Source: JBIOJM01 sp044450785
Lineage (GTDB): Bacteria; Planctomycetota; Planctomycetia; Isosphaerales; Isosphaeraceae
Direction: 5' to 3'
DNA length: 49,263 nt
Assembly: GCA_044450785.1 (NCBI GenBank)
Contig: JBIOJM010000025.1
Span: 1 to 49,263 of the forward strand
The position numbers and the translations under genes are program-made. Below, one piece after another: positions 43,047-49,263 of the stretch. The first letter of the stretch is position 1. Every line of letters begins with the position of its first letter. The notes beneath the pieces are model-generated. The model was not told the DNA's origin and did no database searches. It was given only the letters and a program-made list of their open reading frames with translations.

Positions 43047-44867
43047 ATGCGAGCCAACCACTCCCGAGCGGATGGGGATCAGTCCTCCACGGATGGCGCA
43101 TTGACGCGCTGGGCCAGGCTCGTCATCCTTGCGCTGAAGGTCACCGCTGCCGCCGTGGCGTTGATGGTTCTGCCCGGCTGGCTGCTGGTGTTCATCCCCC
43201 GCTGGTTGATCCGGGGTGCGTCGATCGCATTTCTCGGTACCCTGCTGGCCGTCTACGTCGTGGCGGTCCCGGCAGTTCTGGTCGGGTGCGTTTGCTCTTT
43301 TCTGGGCGTTGCCCGCGCACGGCGCCGGCGTGATCGTGCCGGGGTCATTCGGGCAATCCGCTGGGCGCTTCTCGCTTCGAGTTGCCTGGCGGGACTGATC
43401 GCGATCGAGCTGGCCTCCGCGACCAAGCTGCGATGGTCGCAACGGCTCCCCGACCTGCCCACCCGTTTCAAGAAGCCGCCGAGCCCGCGCTCGCCGGCGG
43501 CCGGTCCCAAGGGCGCGCCCGTGCAAAACCGGGAGAACGGCGCCGCACCCGACTCCGGGACAGGCGCACGGGACGAGCTGTACATTGTGGTCGTCGGCGA
43601 GTCGAGCGCTCTGGGAGAACCGTACCACCCTTGGCTGTCGGTCGGCCAGATCGTCGGCTGGCAGCTCGAGCGGATCTTTCCCCGCCGAAAGATCCGGGTC
43701 GATGTGCGCGCCAAAGGAGGGCTCTGCCTGGAGCAGGCCGTACTCCTGCTCCGTGACCTGACTCGGCGGCCGGACGCGATCATCGTCTTCTCGGGCCAGA
43801 ACGAGTTCCAGGCCCGCTTCGGCTGGTCTCGAAACGTGCGTCATTACGTCGAGGAAGGGCCGGAACACCCCCTGGCTCTGATCGAGCTGGCGCGCTGGGC
43901 CTCCAGCACGGCCCGGCTGATCCTGGAGACGCTCGACCGCTATCGAGGCGAATCCCCACCTCCACCCCGCGTGACCCGCGAACTGGTCGATCACCCCACT
44001 TGCACCCCGGCGGAACACGCGTTTCTGCTCGAGGACTTCCACCGCCGGCTCGATGCACTGGCAGCGTATTGCCGGCGGATCGGGACCTTGCCGATCCTCA
44101 TCGTCCCCGGGTCCAACGACGGTGCCTATGAGCCGAGTCGCTCGGTCCTCGCGGGCTCGACTCCTCCCGAAAAGCGGGCGGCGTTCGCACGCGAGTTCCA
44201 GGCGGTCCGGACGGCCGAGGCGGAGGACCCCGAGTCATCGATTGCGGCCTATCGCCGGCTGCTGGAACAGCACCCCGAGTTTGCTGAGAGCCATTACCGC
44301 CTCGCCCGGCTCCTTGTTCGGACGAGGGACTGGGAGGAGGCCCGGCGCCACTTCATCATGGCCAGAGAGCTCGATGGCTTCATCCTGCGCTGTCCGGCCG
44401 ATTTCCGCGAGGCCTACCGGACCGTCGCGCGCCGGCATGATGCCGTTCTGATCGACGGCCCGGAGCTGCTGTTGCGCCTGAGCCCTCATGGGATCCTCGA
44501 CGACCATCTGTTTCACGACGCACAGCACCTGAACCTTGCGGGCACCGTCGCGCTGGCCCAGGACATGCTCGAGCAGCTCGAGCGTCGCCGCGCATTCGGC
44601 TGGCCCGAGACCGCGCCGGTCCCCCGCGTCAAGCCTGACGAGTGCGCCAGGCACTTCGAGCTGAACGCCGGGAAATGGTCCCTGGTCTGCTCGCGGTCGA
44701 GCGACTTTTATCGACGCACGGCCTACGTCCGCTTCGACCCGTCGGAACGAAAGGAGGTCGCAGAGCGGTATGACCGGGCCGCCCGCGAGCTGGCCGCCGG
44801 TCGCCCTCTCGTCGAGCAGTCCGGCCTCCCCAGCCTCGACATGGCGATTATCGACCCCGAACGATGA
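43047..44867 (+). CDS. Membrane-anchored SGNH-hydrolase-like protein
   Basis: 606 residues from an ATG at 43047. Three hydrophobic segments occupy residues of about 23-125. An SGNH/GDSL-like domain follows: VVVGESSALGEPY (block I, Ser in GESS at 184-187), VFSGQNEF (block III, Gly-Gln-Asn), and DAQHLNLAG (block V, Asp..His). A TPR-like insert (ESSIAAYRRLLEQHPEFAES) lies between. The likely activity is esterase or O-acyl transfer on a surface polymer. It ends 19 bases before the APC permease gene and may be cotranscribed with it. Confidence 0.82.
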   Translation: MRANHSRADGDQSSTDGALTRWARLVILALKVTAAAVALMVLPGWLLVFIPRWLIRGASIAFLGTLLAVYVVAVPAVLVGCVCSFLGVARARRRRDRAGVIRAIRWALLASSCLAGLIAIELASATKLRWSQRLPDLPTRFKKPPSPRSPAAGPKGAPVQNRENGAAPDSGTGARDELYIVVVGESSALGEPYHPWLSVGQIVGWQLERIFPRRKIRVDVRAKGGLCLEQAVLLLRDLTRRPDAIIVFSGQNEFQARFGWSRNVRHYVEEGPEHPLALIELARWASSTARLILETLDRYRGESPPPPRVTRELVDHPTCTPAEHAFLLEDFHRRLDALAAYCRRIGTLPILIVPGSNDGAYEPSRSVLAGSTPPEKRAAFAREFQAVRTAEAEDPESSIAAYRRLLEQHPEFAESHYRLARLLVRTRDWEEARRHFIMARELDGFILRCPADFREAYRTVARRHDAVLIDGPELLLRLSPHGILDDHLFHDAQHLNLAGTVALAQDMLEQLERRRAFGWPETAPVPRVKPDECARHFELNAGKWSLVCSRSSDFYRRTAYVRFDPSERKEVAERYDRAARELAAGRPLVEQSGLPSLDMAIIDPER

Positions 44868-44886
44868 ACGGAAGAGGTGCCCGCGC

Positions 44887-46425
44887 ATGGGATTGTTCTC
44901 GTCCAGCTATTTTCGGCGGAAAGGCGTCCAGCAACTGATCAGCGAGATGAACGACGGCGACCGCCTGCATCGCCGGCTGGGGCCCGTCGCCCTGACCGGA
45001 CTGGGCGTCGGCGCCACGATCGGCACCGGGCTCTACGTGCAGACCGGCATCGTCGCCAAGGAGGTCGCCGGCCCGTCCCTCATGTTGTCGTTCCTGCTGG
45101 CCGCCGTCGCCTGCGGCTTCGCCGCGCTTTGCTACTCGGAGCTCGCCAGCATGGTCCCCGTGGCCGGCAGCGCATACACCTACGCCTATGCGACCCTGGG
45201 CGAGCTGGTCGCCTGGATCATCGGCTGGGACCTCATCCTCGAATACGCCATCGGGTCCAGCTTCGTCGCCGCGGGCTGGTCAAATTACTTCGATGCCTTC
45301 TTGCAAAACGTCCTGCACGTTCGGCTCGACCCGCGCTTAACCTCGGCCCCCTGGGTTTATGACCTGGACAACGCGACGTTCCTGCTCAGAAGGGTCACCT
45401 TGGCCGGCGGGCAAGAGTGCCTCCCCTGGTTCAACCTTCCGGCCGTGCTCGTCACGGCGGTCATCACCGTCATCCTCGTGATCGGGATCAAGGAAAGCGC
45501 GGGGTTCAACGCGACGATGGTACTGCTCAACATCGCCGTGATCCTCGCGGTCGTCGGCATCGGGTCGGCCCATGTCGATCCCAGGAACTGGCATCCGTTC
45601 CTGCACGAGAAAAAGCAGTGGTGGGGCGTGACCGAGGGGGCGGCACGGATGTTCATCGCTTATATCGGATTCGACTCGATCTCGACTCACGCCGAAGAGG
45701 CCCGCCGGCCCCAGCGCGACCTGGCGATCGGCATCATGGGGGCGCTCACGATCTGCACCGTCTTGTACGTGGCGGTCGCGATCGTCCTGACCGGGATGGT
45801 TCCCTACCGCGACATCAAAATCGACGCGCCGTTGTCCGCGGCCTTGCAAACCCACGGCCTGGCCTTCGCCGGCGGCTTGATCACGCTCGGCATCCTGGCG
45901 GGCATGACCAGCTCGCTCTTAGTCGGCAACCTCAGTCAGCCGCGCATCCTGATGGCCATGGCGCGCGACGGTCTTCTTCCGCAACGGCTCTTCGCGGCGG
46001 TCCATCCGCGGTTCAAGACGCCCTGGAAATCGACCATCATCGTCGGCGTCGCCGTGGCGGCCGCGGCCGCCTTCGCGCCCCTGGGGTTCCTGGCGGAGCT
46101 GGTCAGCATCGGAACCCTCTTCGCCTTCGTGATCGTCTCGGGGGCCGTCTGGATCCTGCGGATCACGGACCCCTTGGTGCCTCGTCCGTTCCGCGCACCC
46201 TGGCTCCCCTTCGTCTCGACCGCGGGCATGCTAATCAACGGCTACCTGATGTACTCTCTGGGCCGCGACAACTGGATCCGTCTGCTGGTCTGGCTCGTGC
46301 TGGGGCTCTTGATCTATTTCGGCTACAGCCGCCATCATTCGGTCCTGCGGCACCGCCCCCGCGAGTCGATGCCGGCCGCCGCCGACTCAAGGTCGGACCA
46401 GCAAGGCGAGTGGCAGGTCGAATGA
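44887..46425 (+). CDS. APC-family amino acid permease
   Basis: 512 residues with twelve or more hydrophobic segments. GLGVGATIGTGLYVQTG is the family's substrate-binding TM1 break ('GIGaiIGaGIfv..G'), and IAYIGFDSISTHAEEARRPQ is the TM6 motif ('F.GFd.iat.aEE.knP'). This is the cationic amino acid transporter (CAT/YfnA) type. The ATG at 44887 lies just after GAAGAGGTG. Substrate cannot be assigned from sequence alone. Confidence 0.9.
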   Translation: MGLFSSSYFRRKGVQQLISEMNDGDRLHRRLGPVALTGLGVGATIGTGLYVQTGIVAKEVAGPSLMLSFLLAAVACGFAALCYSELASMVPVAGSAYTYAYATLGELVAWIIGWDLILEYAIGSSFVAAGWSNYFDAFLQNVLHVRLDPRLTSAPWVYDLDNATFLLRRVTLAGGQECLPWFNLPAVLVTAVITVILVIGIKESAGFNATMVLLNIAVILAVVGIGSAHVDPRNWHPFLHEKKQWWGVTEGAARMFIAYIGFDSISTHAEEARRPQRDLAIGIMGALTICTVLYVAVAIVLTGMVPYRDIKIDAPLSAALQTHGLAFAGGLITLGILAGMTSSLLVGNLSQPRILMAMARDGLLPQRLFAAVHPRFKTPWKSTIIVGVAVAAAAAFAPLGFLAELVSIGTLFAFVIVSGAVWILRITDPLVPRPFRAPWLPFVSTAGMLINGYLMYSLGRDNWIRLLVWLVLGLLIYFGYSRHHSVLRHRPRESMPAAADSRSDQQGEWQVE

Positions 46426-46427
46426 TC

Positions 46428-46483
46428 CCCGTAGCCGAAGTCGCCAGACTTCGGGCCGGAACTCTGGCGAGTTCCGCTACGGG
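46428..46483. repeat. 56-bp clover-like palindrome between the permease and MFS genes
   Basis: The outer stem cccgtagc/gctacggg encloses two perfect hairpins: ccgaagtc-gcca-gacttcgg and ggaactc-tggc-gagttcc. The two four-base loops (gcca and tggc) are complementary to each other. The element lies after the permease stop, in the 112-base gap before the MFS gene. Confidence 0.85.
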
Positions 46484-46537
46484 TATGGCATTTTCTGCCG
46501 CTCGCCCAATCGGAGAGAGAAGAGACGAGGCTGCCGC

Positions 46538-47872
46538 ATGTCCACTGCCAAGACTGCGCCGCGATGGTACAAGGGGCTCAGCGCCCTTCACTGGACGGTG
46601 CTGGCGGTCGCGTCGGCGGGCTGGGTGTTCGACGTCTACGAAGGGCAGTTGTTCACGATCTTCAAGACGCCGATGCTCGCCGAGCTGACCGGCGGCATCC
46701 CCGCCGCCATCGAGCTGCACGGAAACCTTGGCTTCGCGGCCTTCCTGATGGGCGGCGCGGCCGGAGGGCTCCTTTTCGGCGTGCTCGGCGATCGATTCGG
46801 CCGGGTGCGCATCATGGCGGTCACGATCCTGGTCTACTCGATCTTTTCCGCGCTCACGGCGTTCGCAAGCTCGGCCCTCCAGGTGCACGTGCTCCGCTTC
46901 CTGGTGGCCCTGGGCGCGGGAGGTGAATGGGCGATCGCCGCGGCCCTGGTGGCCGAAACGTTCCCGGCCCACGCCCGCGCCAGGGCATCGGGGATCTTCC
47001 ACGCATCGAGCATCCTGGGCAGCGGGCTCGCGTCTCTGACCGGCATGGTCTTCGTCGGCCCCGGCAGTTGGCGGTGGGCTTTCCTCCTGGGGCTGGCCCC
47101 CGCGCTCCTGGTCCTCTGGATCCGGCTGAGCCTCCGTGAGCCGGAGCGCTGGATCGCGGTCCGGAAATCGAAAGAAGGCGAGGGCAAGACGCTTGCCGGC
47201 GATGTTCCCGACGCGGATTTCCACTCCGCCCCGGCGGCTCCCGTGCTTGGGGACCTCGGCGAGCTCTTCGGCCGCGGGCCCTGGCGGTCGCGGGCCCTCA
47301 TCGGCCTGGGTCTGGCCTCCGTCGGACTGGCGACCTACTGGGGGATCTTCGCCTGGGCGCCGGAGCTGGTCGGCATCATCCTCGGCGACCGGGTGCCGGC
47401 GGCGGAGCGCCAGGCCATGGGGAGCCGGGTTTATCTGCTCATGAACTTCACGGGCGGCCTCCTGGGTCTGCTGGCGTTCGCCCCCCTGGCCTCGTGGCGC
47501 GGCCGCCGGTTCACGTTCGCCTTCTATCAGCTCGGCGCCGCGATCGTGGCGCCGGTTGCATTCCTGGGTGCGGGCACTTACGTCCAGGCGCTCTGGCTCT
47601 TGCCTGTCATGGCCTTCTTCGTTCTGGGAATGCACGCCGGGTACGCGATCTACTTCCCCGAGCTGTTCCCGACCCGGCTCCGCGCCACGGGCTCGAGCGT
47701 GTGCTTCAATCTCGGCCGGGTCCTGGGGGCCGCGATCTTGATCGTGCGGGGAACGCTCGGCTCGGCCCTCGGCCTCCGCGGGGCCGTCGTCGCCATGTCG
47801 AGCTTGTTCTGGATCGGACTGATCATCCTGATCTTCGCCCCCGAGACGCGGGGAAGCGAGCTCCCGGAGTGA
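46538..47872 (+). CDS. MFS transporter
   Basis: 444 residues with twelve hydrophobic segments. GLLFGVLGDRFGRVRIMAVT is the MFS loop 2-3 signature ('G.l.DR.GRr'), and LVALGAGGEWAIAAALVAET matches the sugar/metabolite:H+ symporter group (as in aromatic-acid and sialic-acid transporters). FPELFPTRLRATGSSVCFNL is the conserved late loop. GAGAGAAGAGACGAGG lies upstream. Substrate unknown. The 3' part of this gene is duplicated at 48823-49065. Confidence 0.88.
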   Translation: MSTAKTAPRWYKGLSALHWTVLAVASAGWVFDVYEGQLFTIFKTPMLAELTGGIPAAIELHGNLGFAAFLMGGAAGGLLFGVLGDRFGRVRIMAVTILVYSIFSALTAFASSALQVHVLRFLVALGAGGEWAIAAALVAETFPAHARARASGIFHASSILGSGLASLTGMVFVGPGSWRWAFLLGLAPALLVLWIRLSLREPERWIAVRKSKEGEGKTLAGDVPDADFHSAPAAPVLGDLGELFGRGPWRSRALIGLGLASVGLATYWGIFAWAPELVGIILGDRVPAAERQAMGSRVYLLMNFTGGLLGLLAFAPLASWRGRRFTFAFYQLGAAIVAPVAFLGAGTYVQALWLLPVMAFFVLGMHAGYAIYFPELFPTRLRATGSSVCFNLGRVLGAAILIVRGTLGSALGLRGAVVAMSSLFWIGLIILIFAPETRGSELPE

Positions 47873-48822
47873 GCCGACTTTCCGTCGCCCGGGCCGAGGA
47901 TCATTCTGGGTAACGGCTATGAGGGAAACACCGAGGACGTATGGCGCACACGAGTGTGTTGGGGAAAAAGCGCTCCCTGGTGTCACCCCCTTGCGGGGAT
48001 TGGAGTTACGTCAAATGAGGTTTTGCTTCGTCGTACGTATGAGTGACGCAACTTCATATAAAATTTCCACTTACGTGTGACGGCATTTTTCCCGGCCGAT
48101 TCGTCTTCGAGAGGGCGACCAGACGCCTTTGGGGGTGTTTCTCTCGAAAACACTGGATTTGCCAAGGATGCGGAGTTGGGGGGCACCTCAGAAGGACGGA
48201 GGACGGAGGACGGAGGACGGAGGACGAAGGACGGAGGACGAAGGACGGAGGACGAAGGACGGAGGACGAAGGGCCTTCACGGGTCAAAAGTCGACACAGG
48301 TCCGCTCATACTCGTCAAAATCGCCCATGTCGATGGTCCGTCTTCTTGCCGTAACTGATTTGGAGCCTGATATATCCGTCGAATGAGTCGTCGCAATCCG
48401 GTTTCAAGTGTGCGGACCTTGGTTTTGTGTGATCAAACTTCTGGGCGACGGTTCGATTTCGTGCGAGTGACATGACACGACCCTGGTGGCAACGGGAGAC
48501 TTTGATGATTATGCCATGGATGCGGAGTTGCGGGAAAATGCGGCGCGCCTCGATGGTGAGCCGCGCTGGCGATTTGGTCCAGCGGGCCGGAGCAGCAACG
48601 TCTTGAAAGCCTCCACATTCCACACCCAATATGATCTGCAAATCCGGGAGTTCAGTTGCATTAAAATGTTCCAATGTGTCGGAGTTATTGCTCGCGCGGT
48701 CTTGACTGAGACAATGACCTGTGGGCGCACTGCACCAGGACGTATATCCGCCGGCGGGGACTTTGAAATTCCTATGACTCCGCCAGCGAGGATCACTCAC
48801 TCATGGCCGCGTGAGGCATATT
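47873..48822. other. Gene-poor stretch after the MFS gene
   Basis: Frames here are short or run through repeats, without ribosome sites or family motifs. It holds the 7-bp tandem repeat (48194-48270) and a short imperfect direct repeat: gccaaggatgcggagttggg near 48164 and gccatggatgcggagttgcg near 48514. GC content drops around 48,030-48,080 and 48,640-48,690. It appears to be decayed or inserted DNA. Confidence 0.5.
48194..48270 (+). repeat. 7-bp tandem repeat, 11 units
   Basis: Eleven head-to-tail heptamers, ggacgga or ggacgaa, with the two forms alternating in the second half. It is a minisatellite, not a CRISPR array, since units are contiguous and there are no spacers. Confidence 0.9.
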
Positions 48823-49065
48823 CCCCCGAGTTGTTCCCGACCCGGCTCCGCGCCACGGGCTCGAGCGTGTGCTTCAATGTCGGCCGAGTCGTGGGGGCCG
48901 CGATCTTGATCGTGCGGGGCACGCTCGGGTCGGCCCTTGGCCTGCGCGGGGCCGTCGTCGCCATGTCGAGCTTGTTCTGGATCGCACTGATCATCCGGAT
49001 CTCCGCCCCCGAGACGCGGGGAAGCGAGCTCGCGGAGTGAGCAACTTTTCGTCGCCCGGGCCGAG
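48823..49065 (+). pseudogene. Partial duplicate of the MFS transporter gene 3' end
   Basis: About 243 bases closely match 47655-47898: the last 72 codons (from PELFPTRLRATGSSV), the stop codon and about 25 bases after it. There are scattered substitutions and no gap until just after the stop. The copy lacks all other parts of the transporter and is joined upstream to unrelated sequence in the same frame. It cannot make a functional transporter. Confidence 0.9.
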
Positions 49066-49200
49066 CGGCCGACACAAACCCGACGTCTTTATTGAAGTCG
49101 CGCTTTTTGGTTTCGCCCCGTAGGGGCGCGTGAGCCGCAGTGGCTCGGGACTAAGTTTACCTCTAGAAGAAAGGGTGAGGCGATGAAAGGAGGATAAAAA

Positions 49201-49263
49201 CTGACCGCCGAAGCCTACCTGTGCGGGACCGCACCCGTACAGAACGCCTTGCTCGAACTCCGC
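49201..49263 (+). CDS. Possible 5' end of a gene with CTG start (runs off window)
   Basis: A strong ribosome site AAAGGAGG (49186-49193) is followed after seven bases by CTG, which opens a frame (LTAEAYLCGTAPVQNALLEL) to the window end. The nearby ATG at 49183 gives only four codons. Two hairpins precede it (cgcccc-gta-ggggcg at 49114-49128 and gagcc-gcagt-ggctc at 49132-49146). With only 21 codons no family can be named, and the frame could be chance. Confidence 0.3.
   Translation, partial: MTAEAYLCGTAPVQNALLELR

Noticed and set aside
46235..47986. 583-codon minus-strand open frame
   Set aside because: It is antisense to the MFS gene, dominated by charged residues, and without a ribosome site.
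48194..48270. Possible CRISPR array
   Set aside because: Seven-base units are contiguous, with no spacers and no cas genes nearby; it is a simple tandem repeat.
48315..48800. 161-codon minus-strand frame in the gene-poor tail
   Set aside because: No start signal, no motif and mixed composition; an overlapping plus-strand frame of similar size is equally unsupported.

Overview
This is high-GC bacterial DNA that most likely comes from a planctomycete, probably near the Isosphaeraceae. The evidence is an ECF sigma factor translationally coupled to a Ser/Thr kinase-ATPase gene, two large secreted proteins with an N-terminal LEPR-XLL-like motif (E..R.LLS or LE.R..LS), planctomycete-type secreted proteins (DUF3386, DUF6807/PmoA-like), two DUF4058 proteins, a remnant of a tetrahydromethanopterin C1 enzyme (Ftr) and several palindromic intergenic elements. 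The genus is an inference; no rRNA gene is present.

Layout. 1-4.0 kb: a minus-strand module of a DUF499 AAA+ ATPase, a small unknown protein and a TIGR04255 protein cut by the window edge. It resembles the ATPase arm of DUF499/DUF1156 defence islands, and a decayed REP-type (Y1) transposase lies against its 5' end. 4.5-8.2 kb: a secreted protein and a large surface protein with three tandem ~100-residue repeats. 8.4-13.3 kb: ECF sigma factor and a kinase-ATPase-helical-repeat gene split by one in-frame TAA. 13.3-19.1 kb: M20 amidohydrolase, TPR protein, alpha/beta hydrolase, RNase D, sugar-phosphate isomerase-like protein and DUF3386 protein. 19.1-22.9 kb: a complete tRNA-Sec gene and, 3.7 kb away, a decayed copy of its 5' two thirds. 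Between them lies accessory DNA with a secreted protein, gene fragments and a toxin/immunity-like pair. 22.9-30.9 kb: envelope and hypothetical proteins, CvpA, a polytopic membrane protein and prfB with its programmed frameshift. 31.1-36.4 kb: gluQ without a standard start codon, then a decaying patch with two DUF4058 genes, two toxin-antitoxin loci whose toxins are truncated, 5-formyl-THF cyclo-ligase joined to an Ftr fragment, and a palindromic repeat. 36.4-39.6 kb: a three-gene hydroxyproline catabolic operon. 39.8-49.3 kb: LEPR-XLL-like secreted protein, NagX-like acyltransferase, SGNH hydrolase, APC permease and MFS transporter, then a gene-poor tail with a partial duplication of the MFS gene, a 7-bp minisatellite and the possible first codons of another gene.

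How the genes work together. The clearest pathway is trans-4-hydroxy-L-proline degradation (epimerase, D-hydroxyproline dehydrogenase, DapA-family deaminase; overlapping or closely spaced genes). The sigma-kinase pair looks like a signalling unit whose large sensor/ATPase is now broken. The DUF499 module is the best candidate for a poorly described defence system, but its partners are outside the window.
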